In this document: positions 42,888 through 52,325 of the stretch, piece by piece | How the letters are laid out: each line of letters starts with the position of its first letter | Numbering within the stretch: the stretch's first letter is position 1 | The notes under the pieces: model-generated | Databases searched by the model: none | Told to the model about the DNA's origin: nothing | The model's input: the letters and a program-made list of their open reading frames with translations, nothing else | Made by a program: the position numbers and the translations under genes | NCBI GenBank assembly: GCA_027491295.1 | Contig: JAIXWK010000002.1 | Span: 1 to 58,031 of the forward strand | Length of the DNA: 58,031 nucleotides | Direction: 5' to 3' | DNA from: Microbacteriaceae bacterium | GTDB taxonomy: Bacteria; Actinomycetota; Actinomycetes; Actinomycetales; Microbacteriaceae

Positions 42888-43097
42888 TCACACCTCATGC
42901 TTCTTGAGGGAGTAACGCGCAATTCCGAATGCGATTGCCCATGGAATGGCAACGGTCGCCAGGTAGATGACCCAGTCGAGAAGTGGATTTGAGCCTTGGT
43001 TACTCGAAAGCCACGGTCCATAAGGGACTGCGATAGCCCCTAGCGAGAAAAAGATGGCTGCGGTGAGCCACATCAAAACCTTGATCCACTTGTCCAA
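42888..43097 (-). CDS. Small two-helix membrane protein (intact copy)
   Basis: 69 residues from a TTG at 43097, chosen because AAGGAGAAA lies just before it. Two hydrophobic segments (VLMWLTAAIFFSLGAIAVPYGPWL and LDWVIYLATVAIPWAIAFGIA) and a basic tail (RYSLKKHEV). Function unknown. A truncated relative lies at 28663-28829 in the same orientation, so the two copies bracket the catabolic island. Confidence 0.75.
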   Translation of the reverse strand: MDKWIKVLMWLTAAIFFSLGAIAVPYGPWLSSNQGSNPLLDWVIYLATVAIPWAIAFGIARYSLKKHEV

Positions 43098-43161
43098 AAT
43101 TTCTCCTTTTCTAAAAAGACTACGCTCTGCGAATCGACAACCCCAGAGGCTCGAGCCCAAG

Positions 43162-44238
43162 TTAGGAACGAACCGCCAGCAACTCTCTCAACTTTGACAG
43201 CAGCCCTTCGACATCTGCTTCTGTGGTGTCAAAAGCACACATCAGCCTGGCCTGACCGGTTGCCTGATTCCAAACATAGAAGCGATAGAACTGCTGCAAC
43301 TTCTCGGTAATGTCCGCAGGAAGAATTGGGAACACCGCGTTCGCCTCGGCTCGGTTAGGAACCGAAACCACCGGGTGAGATTTAGCAATCTCGGTAATGC
43401 CATCAAAGAGTTTCGATGCCATTGCATTGGCATGCTTAGCGTTTTCTAGTGCGACCTTTGCACCGTCTTCAAACAGAGCGTTTAGCTGGCAAGAGATAAA
43501 GCGCATCTTGGATGCCAGCTGCATCGAGGTCTTTCTCAAAAACGGCATTGCTGCCGCGAGCTCTTTACCTCTTGGAGAAGACGTATTAGTGACTACGACC
43601 GCCTCTGCGGCCAAAGCACCAATCTTGGTGCCTCCCATGGAAACCAGATCGACACCAACTTTGGTGGTGAAATCGGCGAAGCTCACACCTAGGGCTGCGG
43701 CGGCGTTTGAAAGCCTTGCGCCATCGAGGTGAAATAGCAGACCGTGCTCGTGCGCTAGGTCTGCTAGCGCTTTGATCTCATCTGGCTGGTAGAGGGTTCC
43801 CATCTCGGTGGTTTGGGTGATGCTGATAACTCCCGGCTGAGCTCGGTGAACCACTCCAATATCAAATAGCTGGCTCTTGGCAAGTTCAACGGTCAGCTTG
43901 CCGGTTGGCGATGGCACCGTCCAAAGCTTGAGCCCGGCCATCTTCTCTGGAGCGCCACCCTCATCAACGTGGATGTGAGCACTCTCGACACAGATCACAG
44001 CTTCCCACCGCTGGGTTGCTGCCTGCAGCGCAATGACGTTCGCACCAGTGCCATTGAAAACAGGGAAACCTTCGGCGTTAGGACCAAAGAGTTCTTTGAC
44101 GACCTCTTGAAACCTCTCGGTTTCACTGTCTTCGCCGTATGCGACCTGGTGTCCCTGGTTGACATTGCCGATTGCGTCCAGCACTGCAGGGTGAATACCT
44201 GCGTAGTTGTCGCTTGCAAAGCCTCTTTGATTAGTCAT
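43162..44238 (-). CDS. ltaE: Low-specificity threonine aldolase
   Basis: 358 residues from ATG 44238 (AGAGGA upstream); a longer frame is less likely. PLP fold type I: FASDNYAGIHPAVLDAI, FNGTGANVIALQA, HLDGARLSNAAAALG (cofactor Asp) and VDLVSMGGTKIGALAAEAVV with the Schiff-base Lys. It cleaves L-threonine and allo-threonine to glycine and acetaldehyde. The start overlaps the Lrp-type regulator gene by 8 bases, so the regulator probably controls it. Confidence 0.92.
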   Translation of the reverse strand: MTNQRGFASDNYAGIHPAVLDAIGNVNQGHQVAYGEDSETERFQEVVKELFGPNAEGFPVFNGTGANVIALQAATQRWEAVICVESAHIHVDEGGAPEKMAGLKLWTVPSPTGKLTVELAKSQLFDIGVVHRAQPGVISITQTTEMGTLYQPDEIKALADLAHEHGLLFHLDGARLSNAAAALGVSFADFTTKVGVDLVSMGGTKIGALAAEAVVVTNTSSPRGKELAAAMPFLRKTSMQLASKMRFISCQLNALFEDGAKVALENAKHANAMASKLFDGITEIAKSHPVVSVPNRAEANAVFPILPADITEKLQQFYRFYVWNQATGQARLMCAFDTTEADVEGLLSKLRELLAVRS

Positions 44239-44689
44239 TGGATTCCTCTGGAATGGCTGGTGGTCTGGACTCAAAAGCGGTGGAGAGAATGACGCTGGTC
44301 TTGGTGGAGACATTTGCGGCTGCTCTGATTCTGGCGAGTAGTTCCTCTAAAGCTTCAGGTTCTGCAACAGCGACCTTCACGATGTATGACTCGACTCCGG
44401 CGACCGACCAACAGGATTCAATCTCTGGAATCTCGGAGACCTTCTCGGCGATGTCATCAGGTGCTGCTGGATCGATCGGGGTGAGCGAAATCAGGGCATT
44501 GATCTTTAGCCCAAGCTGACGCTTATCTACCTCAGCTCGATACCCGGTGATGACTCCCCTGGCTTCCAGTTTCTTCACTCGCTGATGCAGGGTTGAACTT
44601 GGAACATCGAGTTGCGCTGCAAAGTCAGTGAGCGAAAGAGAAGAGTCTTTAGCTAGGGCTAAGACAATCTGTCGGTCTAGAGATTCCAT
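44231..44689 (-). CDS. Lrp/AsnC-family transcriptional regulator
   Basis: 152 residues. HTH LDRQIVLALAKDSSLSLTDFAAQLDVPSSTLHQRVKKLEARGVITGYRAEVDKRQLG, followed by the RAM effector domain (INALISLTPI...CWSVAGVESYIVKVAVAEPEALEELLARI). It probably senses an amino acid and regulates the overlapping threonine aldolase gene. The C-terminal tail after the RAM domain is short and acidic. Confidence 0.93.
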   Translation of the reverse strand: MESLDRQIVLALAKDSSLSLTDFAAQLDVPSSTLHQRVKKLEARGVITGYRAEVDKRQLGLKINALISLTPIDPAAPDDIAEKVSEIPEIESCWSVAGVESYIVKVAVAEPEALEELLARIRAAANVSTKTSVILSTAFESRPPAIPEESND

Positions 44690-44703
44690 GATTGAAGTAT
44701 GCC

Positions 44704-46794
44704 CTAGGCCGTAATTCCCTTGGTGGACAACACCAAGTCGGAAAGTTTGCGGTTCAGGGTTTCGTAGAAGACATTCAGTGGGAACTCATCATCCAGGACT
44801 AGGTTCACAACCTCTTTGAGCTCTCCCGCGGTTGGAAGCTGGTCAGCACCCTTAGCCCAGTTGGATGCTGGGTGAGGTGGCACTAGCTCTTTGACGAAGT
44901 CATAGGCTGCAATCCACTGCGCCAAGCGTGAGCGGTTGATGCCATCGTGGTAGAGCGCATCAACCTGGTTGCTCAGCTCCACAACGGCATCAATCACCTT
45001 GTCCCACTCAAAGGTGAGGCGGTTATCTCTCCAATGCAGAGCACCTGCTTGGTGCAGGTGGGCAAAGATGATCTGGCCGCCTAGGCCGTCATAGTTTCTG
45101 GTTCGATCTCCGGTGATTGGGAAGCGGAAAAGCCTGTCAAACAAGATGGCGTAGCGGATGTATTTGGCAAGCCTGTCGCCTTCGGCCTCAAGCACCAAAG
45201 TCTCGCGGAAGGTTGAAAGGTCGCACCGAAGTTCCTCTAGGGCATACATCCAAAACGGCATGCGCTGCTTGATCATGAATGGGTCAAAAGGCAGATCCCC
45301 ACGGGAGTGGGTTCGATCGTGAATCAAATCCCAGAGCACGAAGGTCTCTTGAGCGAGTAGCTGATCAGCCAATAGCTCCTCGGCGTTTACCGGAAGTGGC
45401 AGGTGCAGTAGTTCTTTGGCACCAGCGACCACCTTGCGGAAACGGGCTGCCTCTCGGTCGCAGAAGATGCCGCCCCAGTGGTAAGTGGCTACTTCACGAA
45501 CGGCTACCGTCTCTGGGAAAAATACCGCGGAGTTGGTGTCGTAGCCTGCGGTAAAGCCAATGAATTCGATTGGGATAAAGGCAGGGTTTGAGTACTTCTT
45601 TTCCTTATTCGCAAGCCATGCGGGCCAGAAGGTGTTAGTCACCAAAGCCTCCAGGTTGCGATTTGGATTGCCGTTCTGGGTATACATCGAGAACACCGCT
45701 AGGTGCTGCACGTCGTCACTTCGCATTAGGTCTGGTCTAAACAGTTCTAGCGACTGATAGAAATCTGGCTTTGCGAATCCGCCCTGACGCCAAGCTTCTA
45801 GGTCCTTCACAACCTTGGTTAGGTATTCGGTTTGGTGGGAGAAGTTTGGAGTCAGTGCCCTGATGCTAATGATTACTTGATCAAGCAAACTAGCGGCTTG
45901 CGAATGGTGTGAGGCATCCTCGATTGCTCCGTCCTTGTTCTGCATTGGACGCATGGTCTCGATTGATGCTTGCAGTTTGGTCCACGCTGGATTTTCTGCT
46001 AGCTGTCGCTTTACCTCAGCGACGTCTCGAGTTCCTTGTTTTGAACCAAGTGCCAAAAAGCCAAGGATGTTGAGCAAGAGCTTTGAGTTATCTAGGTCAT
46101 TGATCGAGTCGTCTCCGAAGATGTCGGAGTCAGCGATCACGACAACCTGACCATCAGCAACTCGAGTTGCGGCTGCGACCGCAGCCTGAGCTGGCAGCGC
46201 GGATTCGCTTGTCCTCAAGAAGACTTCACCGGCAAAATCGGTTCCGAGATCCAGCGTTCCAGTGCGATAGAGCACCACCTCGTGAACCATGAACCTGAAA
46301 TCTGAAAGCAACAGGGTTGGGAATTCTGGCTTTGGCCAAGACGCCACATCTTTGAAGTTTCTTGCTGGGTCCTGAACAGTTTCATTCGTGAGTTTGATGC
46401 CGTAGTCGGCAATCAGCTCATTGAAGTTGTTACCGTACTTAGCCTGCTCGTTTTCACCCAGCACCAAGAGTCCTCCGCCGGCTGCAACGAAGGCTTGAAT
46501 GGCAGCGATCTCTGACTTTTCAAGAAGTGGTGAGCCGTAGCCAACGGTGTGTTCCCACTCAGGAGAAGCCGCGTGCGGCAAAACCAAAACATCGACACCT
46601 TGCAGGGTTGACTCACCGATGGGTCCCGAGGTTTGAGCGAGAACCTCGAAGCCTGCGGATTCGGCAAGCTCTTTGAAGTTTGCATAGCTAGCATCGGCTG
46701 GATTGGCTGGGTTCATTTCGGCCGCGAGTTCGAGGTCGATAGTCCAAGCCTGGGAGTGGGACTGATCTATGAGAATTCGGGATTTTCTCTGCAC
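44704..46794 (-). CDS. DUF6421-like protein
   Basis: 696 residues. The N-terminal about 270 residues resemble a GATase-like/DUF4350 fold (ILIDQSHSQAWTID, DVLVLPHAASPEWE, AAGGGLLVLGE, DGQVVVIADSDIFGD). The C-terminal part contains LWDLIHDRTHSRGDLPFDPFMIKQR, then MPFWMYALEELRCDL, with several His and acidic residues suggestive of a metal site. I recall this as DUF6421 of Actinobacteria; enzymatic role unknown. Not obviously operonic with the Lrp gene (14 bases away), but same strand. Confidence 0.65.
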   Translation of the reverse strand: MQRKSRILIDQSHSQAWTIDLELAAEMNPANPADASYANFKELAESAGFEVLAQTSGPIGESTLQGVDVLVLPHAASPEWEHTVGYGSPLLEKSEIAAIQAFVAAGGGLLVLGENEQAKYGNNFNELIADYGIKLTNETVQDPARNFKDVASWPKPEFPTLLLSDFRFMVHEVVLYRTGTLDLGTDFAGEVFLRTSESALPAQAAVAAATRVADGQVVVIADSDIFGDDSINDLDNSKLLLNILGFLALGSKQGTRDVAEVKRQLAENPAWTKLQASIETMRPMQNKDGAIEDASHHSQAASLLDQVIISIRALTPNFSHQTEYLTKVVKDLEAWRQGGFAKPDFYQSLELFRPDLMRSDDVQHLAVFSMYTQNGNPNRNLEALVTNTFWPAWLANKEKKYSNPAFIPIEFIGFTAGYDTNSAVFFPETVAVREVATYHWGGIFCDREAARFRKVVAGAKELLHLPLPVNAEELLADQLLAQETFVLWDLIHDRTHSRGDLPFDPFMIKQRMPFWMYALEELRCDLSTFRETLVLEAEGDRLAKYIRYAILFDRLFRFPITGDRTRNYDGLGGQIIFAHLHQAGALHWRDNRLTFEWDKVIDAVVELSNQVDALYHDGINRSRLAQWIAAYDFVKELVPPHPASNWAKGADQLPTAGELKEVVNLVLDDEFPLNVFYETLNRKLSDLVLSTKGITA

Positions 46795-46898
46795 ATTGCA
46801 CCTTATTTTCGGATATCTTCCGCAATTCTATGATGTTTAGCGTTGTTTGTCCGAATACCTACATAACAATTTATAGCGGAAAACTTGCAACATTTGAG

Positions 46899-47059
46899 TC
46901 TCTGCGGTTGAAACAAAAGCCGGTGACCTGATCAATAAGGTTTCGCAGGCTATGACTGCTCAGGACCCAATTGCCATGAACGTCCGCAGCGTCCAGGAGC
47001 AGTTGTCACCTAATCAAATTGCACCAGAGTGGTTGTTCTCTAAGGGTCTAATTAAGTAA
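46899..47059 (+). pseudogene. 3' remnant of an unidentified gene
   Basis: A short plus-strand open stretch reading VETKAGDLINKVSQAMTAQD, then PIAMNVRSVQEQLSPNQIAPEWLFSKGLIK and a stop. It has protein-like composition but no usable start; an in-frame TGA closes it upstream. The last residues look like a protein C-terminus. It lies in the otherwise empty 46795-47084 gap between two minus-strand genes. Parent family not recognised. Confidence 0.35.
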
Positions 47060-47084
47060 TTCTCGATTTGGAAGGGCGGGTCAA

Positions 47085-47723
47085 CTAGCTAGTTGGCTCA
47101 CCCTCTCCAGATTGATCCAGCATGGCCTTTAGACCCGATTCAGCGGCTGTGACTATTTCATAGGTTCTGGCAATCAACTCATCTGCCGACTCTGACCGAA
47201 GCAAATCCATTTGATCGAGCTGACCCACCGGGAGAACGCCAGCTAGCTGCCAGCATGCCTCCATCGGATCGTCGCTGAACTCAACATCCGGCCCGTATTG
47301 CAGATCGCCAAATTCACTTGCGAAAGCCAGCAATTGCCTCACCTTTGTTTCAAGATGAACGCGCGCCGGCATGAGGGTATCAACCCAAATCAGATCGGGA
47401 ATTAGATCGATGTCAGCAAGCGGATAGGGATCGTCTGGTAGCCAAGCATTTACCCTGAAGCGTTTTGACCCGATAGATTCCAGGCCGTAAAACTGCTCTG
47501 TCGTGCCGATATTTGTCACCGAGGCAATGGTTCCAATATCCATGCGCTTTTCCCCACCCCCAACCTCTGGGCCACGAGCAATAAGAACCACTCCGAACTC
47601 AGGGGTCTCTTCACCGAGCAGATCGCCAAGCAGCTTGAGGTAGCGCTCTTCGAAGATTCTCAGCGGTAACGGCATTGCGGGTAGCAAAACGGTTGTGAGG
47701 GGAAACATCGGCATAACCGGCAT
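47085..47723 (-). CDS. LON N-terminal (substrate-binding) domain protein
   Basis: 212 residues with GAGGATA upstream. The Lon-N motif is clear: MPMFPLTTVLLPAMPLPLRIFEERY, then GVVLIARG, IGTIASVTNIG and GSKRFRV. No AAA or protease domain follows, so it is the stand-alone form common in Actinobacteria, of unknown role, possibly a protein- or ligand-binding module. Confidence 0.9.
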   Translation of the reverse strand: MPVMPMFPLTTVLLPAMPLPLRIFEERYLKLLGDLLGEETPEFGVVLIARGPEVGGGEKRMDIGTIASVTNIGTTEQFYGLESIGSKRFRVNAWLPDDPYPLADIDLIPDLIWVDTLMPARVHLETKVRQLLAFASEFGDLQYGPDVEFSDDPMEACWQLAGVLPVGQLDQMDLLRSESADELIARTYEIVTAAESGLKAMLDQSGEGEPTS

Positions 47724-47809
47724 ACTTATCCTCTTTCAACCGCTAGAACCAGGCCTGCTATCGCCTCTGGAGTTCAATGCTAAGTGCTCTAGCACCCAGT
47801 GGGTATCGA

Positions 47810-49351
47810 CTAAACGACCGCTGGGTAACGAGATCCGTCGGCAAAGTTTCCATACAGCGGTCCATCACCCTCGGTCACCGACTGAACTAGCAAGTCGCCG
47901 CCGACAAAGCAGCCTCTCCAGCTGGCTCCACGACCACCAAAGACTTCAGCCTTATCACCGCGAGACCTTGGCTTGTTGACGCCGAACTTGAAGGCCTGCG
48001 ACTCTTCCTTCACGCGCTCCGCGAAGGCAAGGTCATCGGTTGCAACTGAGCTCACGAGGTTTCCGTTAGAAACATTCATCGCAGAGATCAGTTCGGCTTC
48101 GGTGTCGACCAACACGATCGAGTCCAGAGGTCCAAACGGCTCAGAGTGGTGAATAGACCAAGCTTTTGGCGGGTCCAAAACTGTCATTGGTGCCACATAC
48201 GCTGAGCGATCTTGGCCGGGTAAGAACCTGCCGTTATCTAGGGAGCCGCGGATTAGTGGAATGCCGCCTCGTTCAATTGCCTCTTGGTATGCCTGCTGCA
48301 ACTCCCCAGCCTTTCTGCCAGAGATAACTGGGCCGAAGTGTAGATCTGGGTAGTCATCGTTTGGATCTTCAACGGCCAGCGGGTGACCGAATTTCAAAGA
48401 TCCCAGCATTGCGGTGTACATCTCTAGGAACTCTGGAAACAGCTCACGCTGAACCACATAGCGCGGGTAAGCGGTGCAGCGCTGCTTGGCGTATTCAAAA
48501 CCCTTAGCTAGGTGGGCAGAAAGCTCACTCCAGTTCGAGTAGTTCCAGACTCCCCAGGAGTTCAAGCCCTCCTGCTCCAAAATGTGTCTGGTGGCAAGTG
48601 AGGTAAGCGAGCTAGCTGCTGCACGGCCATTGTTTCGACCGCCCACAAAAGCCAGAGCTCCCAACGAATCTGAGCTAACCAAAGCCGGTGCTAATTCTGC
48701 ACCCGAACCAGAAATCAGTGTCACCGGTAGTCCCGCCCTTGCCATAAGAGCGTGAGAGAGGGTTAGGGCGTGAAAACCACCCTGGGTTGGGGTCTTTGCG
48801 ATAACTGCGTTACCTGCCAAAAGTTGCACCAACTCGGCGTGAACCAACACGCTGAGCGGATAGTTCCAGCTTGCGATGTTGGAGATCGGTCCAGGTAGTG
48901 GGGTCCTACCGTGCATCTGGCGATCAATCTCCCCGAGGTACCACTCAACGCCCTCGATGGCGCGATCCACGTCGGCACAAGCTAGCTTCCACGGCTTGCC
49001 AATTTCCCAAATGATTAGCCTGGCGATAGCGTCCCTGTGCTCGCGAAGGAGCTCGATAGCTTTGGCAACTCTGGCCTTGCGCTCATCCAACGGTGTCTTG
49101 GACCAGTCCGCATCTTGCTTCCCAGATTGATCGACCGCGTGCTGAACCTGCTCGAGATTGAGCATGGTTGGGCCGATTATCTGCTGCCCATCTACTGCGT
49201 TGAAGTGGGATTGGGCTTGGCCCAACGATACCCACTGCCCGTCAATCAGATTGTTTAGCGATGACTGCCCGAATGCCTCAGGGGCAATAGCCTTGGCCTC
49301 TTTGTAGACCTGAGCGAACTCTGAGTTGCTCTTTAGTTTTAGTTCCATCAT
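47810..49351 (-). CDS. Aldehyde dehydrogenase family protein
   Basis: 513 residues, ATG start. ALDH features: WEIGKPWKLACADVDRAIEG, NIASWNYPLSVLVHAELVQLLAGNAVIAKTP, LEQEGLNSWGVW in place of the usual ELGG stretch, AKQRCTAYPRYVVQREL with catalytic Cys, and the C-terminal EPFGPLDSIVLVDTEAEL. It should oxidise an aldehyde to acid with NAD(P). The Gly-rich Glu motif is unusual, so activity or substrate may differ from classical members. No operon partner. Confidence 0.8.
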   Translation of the reverse strand: MMELKLKSNSEFAQVYKEAKAIAPEAFGQSSLNNLIDGQWVSLGQAQSHFNAVDGQQIIGPTMLNLEQVQHAVDQSGKQDADWSKTPLDERKARVAKAIELLREHRDAIARLIIWEIGKPWKLACADVDRAIEGVEWYLGEIDRQMHGRTPLPGPISNIASWNYPLSVLVHAELVQLLAGNAVIAKTPTQGGFHALTLSHALMARAGLPVTLISGSGAELAPALVSSDSLGALAFVGGRNNGRAAASSLTSLATRHILEQEGLNSWGVWNYSNWSELSAHLAKGFEYAKQRCTAYPRYVVQRELFPEFLEMYTAMLGSLKFGHPLAVEDPNDDYPDLHFGPVISGRKAGELQQAYQEAIERGGIPLIRGSLDNGRFLPGQDRSAYVAPMTVLDPPKAWSIHHSEPFGPLDSIVLVDTEAELISAMNVSNGNLVSSVATDDLAFAERVKEESQAFKFGVNKPRSRGDKAEVFGGRGASWRGCFVGGDLLVQSVTEGDGPLYGNFADGSRYPAVV

Positions 49352-49454
49352 CTAGATAACCTATTCGTTACAAAGTCCTTACCCGCCGAATGTTACAAAT
49401 TGCAAACATTTCCTGTGAGACAGCTTTGCGTGGTTGAGTTCAGGCACACTCCGT

Positions 49455-50174
49455 TTAGGAGAAGTAGAGGAAACCTTCTCGTTCAACCAAGTCGTAGCGC
49501 TTCAGCGGGGTTTTGGCAGGCCCTTCAATAACTGAGCCGTCTGCCTTGGCAAAGACCGCTCCGTGACAGCCGCAAGCCAAGGTGGTGGCATTAGCATCGG
49601 AGACCTCACACCCGGCGTGTGTGCAGATTGCTGACAGTGCAACGTAAGTCCCGCGCTGCACTTGGCTAATCATGAGTGTGCCAACGCTGGTGTTCACTTT
49701 AACCGCGGTCGAGTTTGGAACCTTGCTCGCCTCGATGATCTCTTTAGTCATCGATGGCGAAGCCGCTTGGGTCGGTGCTATCGATGCAGTACCGGCAAGG
49801 GTGGCTAGCACAAAACCATTTTGCAGCCGGACCTTGACGCTGGCCAATGTGGCAGTCCTGGTGGTGGCTTTTCCGGTGCTCAAACTGAATGCAATTCTGT
49901 CTTTTGAGCAGGTAATGCGAGAGCCGCTGACGCCCGTAAGTGCGAGGGGGTTCTTATCAACCGGGCATACAGCGGTGTAACCCAGAAATTTTTGGGAGCT
50001 GGATCGGTAAATCAATACCCGAGATTGCCCAACCGAGAAGATCTTGGCCGCACCGATCTTGATGGCTGTCGCTTTGCCTAAGTTGAACTCAGTGGCGTGT
50101 GCGGGGATGTCAAAAATTAGGGCGGCACCGACAGCCAAAGTGCCTGCGAGCGCGGTGCGACGATCGATTTCCAT
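49455..50174 (-). CDS. Tat-exported Rieske [2Fe-2S] protein with a degenerate first domain
   Basis: 239 residues from ATG 50174. The N-terminal DRRTALAGTLAVGAALIF is a Tat-type signal. Two Rieske-like domains follow. The first has only CPVDKN and CSKDR, lacking the His ligands. The second has CTHAGC and CGCHGAVF, both complete Cys-x-His pairs of a Rieske cluster. It probably serves in extracytoplasmic electron transfer. The decayed first domain suggests an ancient duplication. Confidence 0.82.
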   Translation of the reverse strand: MEIDRRTALAGTLAVGAALIFDIPAHATEFNLGKATAIKIGAAKIFSVGQSRVLIYRSSSQKFLGYTAVCPVDKNPLALTGVSGSRITCSKDRIAFSLSTGKATTRTATLASVKVRLQNGFVLATLAGTASIAPTQAASPSMTKEIIEASKVPNSTAVKVNTSVGTLMISQVQRGTYVALSAICTHAGCEVSDANATTLACGCHGAVFAKADGSVIEGPAKTPLKRYDLVEREGFLYFS

Positions 50175-50266
50175 GCCCAATAAAACAAAGCTGATTTAGA
50201 AACATTCCAAGGGTCATTCAATGTTGGGCATTTGTTATTCTTCGCGGGTTCGCAAGAGTAATGTGG

Positions 50267-50279
50267 TGTGGTTACCACA
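50267..50279. promoter_or_regulatory. Palindrome upstream of kup
   Basis: TGTGGT-T-ACCACA, 6-bp perfect arms, ending 11 bases before the kup ATG. It could be an operator or a small hairpin affecting the ribosome site. Confidence 0.35.
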
Positions 50280-50290
50280 GAACAGGTCTA

Positions 50291-52165
50291 ATGCCAAAAC
50301 AGAAAAAGCAGAGCGGTTTCAAACGAACTTCTGCCCTCACCCTAGGAGCAATGGGTGTCGTTTACGGCGACATAGGTACCAGCCCTATCTACGCATTCAA
50401 CGAAGCCGTAAGAGCCGGTGGTGACACCCGGGATGAAATCCTTGGAGTGCTCTCTTTAGTCTTTTGGACGCTAACCCTCGTGGTTTCAATCAAATACCTA
50501 ATCTTTGTGTTGCGCGCAGACAATCGTGGCGAGGGTGGAACCCTGGCGATGTTCTCGCAGCTCTCCGGCAAGATTCGAGCTGGCAAAAAGGGAATCTTGG
50601 GCTTTACCGTTTTCATGTTCCTTATGGCAGCCGCAATGGAATTCTCAGATGGCATTTTGACCCCTGCGATTTCGGTCATCTCGGCGGTTGAGGGAATCAA
50701 GACCATAAACCCAGAGCTCGAGTACCTGGTGGTCCCAATTACCGTGATTATCTTGGTGCTGATTTTCACCTTCCAGTTCAAGGGAACACACAACCTTGGC
50801 AAGGTATTCGGTCCGGTGATGATCATTTGGTTTATCACCCTGTCGGTTGTCGGTATCTACCAGATCACCCTGAACCCTGAGTCACTGGTCGCGCTAAACC
50901 CGATGTATGCGGCGAACTTTGTGATTGACCATGGTTTCCAAACCCTATTTGTAATGGCTTCGGTAATCCTCGCGGTTACCGGTGCAGAGGCTCTGTTTGC
51001 CGACCTTGGTCACTTTGGTCGTGGTCCGATTCGCATTGGTTGGTTTGGTCTTGCGGGCATTGCACTGCCACTTAGCTACTTCGGTCAGGGAGCGCTATTG
51101 CTGCGCGACCCAAGTGCAATCGGGAACAGCTTCTTCGGTATGGTTCCAGCCGGCATTCCAGCGCTTCTTCTTTTGCTCATCACGACTCTGGCGACCATCA
51201 TCGCCTCGCAGGCTTTGATCAGCGCAGTGGCATCGCTTGCCAGCCAGGCATCTCAGTTGGGACTACTGCCAAGACTTCGCATCAAGCACACCAACCAGCA
51301 AGAGCGTGGCCAGATCTTCGTGCCATTTGTAAACACAGTGGTTGGCCTTGGCTCTATCACGCTAGTAATCGTCTTTGGCTCATCATCCGCTTTAGCCGGT
51401 GCTTATAGCTTTGCAATCGCCTTCACGATGCTGGTCTCCACAATCGGATTGATTCTGTTAGCCCTTAGCAAGTGGCAGCGCTTCCGCTATGTCCTGCTGC
51501 CAATCTTCTCGCTGTTCTTGATCATGGATCTAACGCTGTTTGCTGCAAGCTCAACGAAGGTACTAACCGGTGCATGGTTGCCACTTCTTGCAGGCTTCTG
51601 CGTGGCATCGATGATGTGGATCTGGCGCAAGGGTCGCTTCGAACTAGATAAGCGCCTGAGCGAGACCTCCATGAGCTGGTCTCAGGTGACTCGCATGCGC
51701 AACAGTGGCAAGGTTGCGATTACCGACAACATTGGTATTTACCCATCAGCGGTTGTGGGCCTTGTGCCACAGGCACTTGAGCAGCAGATCAGAGTATTGG
51801 GCAGCATGCCAAAGAAGATCCTGGTAGTGAACGTAGAGTCCATGGACACCCCGATTTGCCACAAGCCACCGGTTTATAAAGAGGTAAACGACTACCTCGC
51901 ATCAGTTTCTGTGCCATCAGGATTCATGGAGCAGCGAAACGTCCCAAGAGCGCTTCGTTCGCACTCGGTATCCGAACACTTTGATGAGCGCGACGCCATT
52001 TACTTTGTTACCGACAGGACCCTAATTCCTGCCGATAAGACCGGCTTGAACAAGGCCGAGGAGCTAATCTTCACGACCCTGCACCGAAATGCCACCACTC
52101 CGGCGCACTTCTACCACCTGCCGGAGCGCAGGGTTATCACCTTCGATATCTCTATTGAGGTTTAG
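50291..52165 (+). CDS. kup: Kup-family potassium uptake transporter
   Basis: 624 residues from ATG 50291. Family signature GAMGVVYGDIGTSPIYAFNEAV near the N-terminus, NRGEGGTLAM, AAMEFSDGILTPAISVISAVEGI, then FADLGHFGRGPIR and the 12-helix core. The C-terminal about 150 residues are a hydrophilic domain (RALRSHSVSEHFDERDAIYFV...). It imports K+ with H+. Stands alone; the start is 110 bases from the divergent Rieske gene. Confidence 0.95.
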   Translation: MPKQKKQSGFKRTSALTLGAMGVVYGDIGTSPIYAFNEAVRAGGDTRDEILGVLSLVFWTLTLVVSIKYLIFVLRADNRGEGGTLAMFSQLSGKIRAGKKGILGFTVFMFLMAAAMEFSDGILTPAISVISAVEGIKTINPELEYLVVPITVIILVLIFTFQFKGTHNLGKVFGPVMIIWFITLSVVGIYQITLNPESLVALNPMYAANFVIDHGFQTLFVMASVILAVTGAEALFADLGHFGRGPIRIGWFGLAGIALPLSYFGQGALLLRDPSAIGNSFFGMVPAGIPALLLLLITTLATIIASQALISAVASLASQASQLGLLPRLRIKHTNQQERGQIFVPFVNTVVGLGSITLVIVFGSSSALAGAYSFAIAFTMLVSTIGLILLALSKWQRFRYVLLPIFSLFLIMDLTLFAASSTKVLTGAWLPLLAGFCVASMMWIWRKGRFELDKRLSETSMSWSQVTRMRNSGKVAITDNIGIYPSAVVGLVPQALEQQIRVLGSMPKKILVVNVESMDTPICHKPPVYKEVNDYLASVSVPSGFMEQRNVPRALRSHSVSEHFDERDAIYFVTDRTLIPADKTGLNKAEELIFTTLHRNATTPAHFYHLPERRVITFDISIEV

Positions 52166-52325
52166 CCTCCAAGTTTTCACTCCACTCGCTCTAGCTGACC
52201 CTAGGTTTGACAAGTAAATCCCAAGCCAAGTGAGCTACTTTGAGAGCTGTTTCCGTCCTAGAATAAATAGTCAAGGTAGCGTCGCTTAGTCACAATGGCA
52301 GCGCGCGAAATGCTGGGAGATTACA

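Noticed and set aside
50221-50290. Riboswitch upstream of kup
   Set aside because: Only about 110 bases separate kup from the divergent gene and only a 13-bp palindrome is present, not a known K+ or c-di-AMP riboswitch fold.
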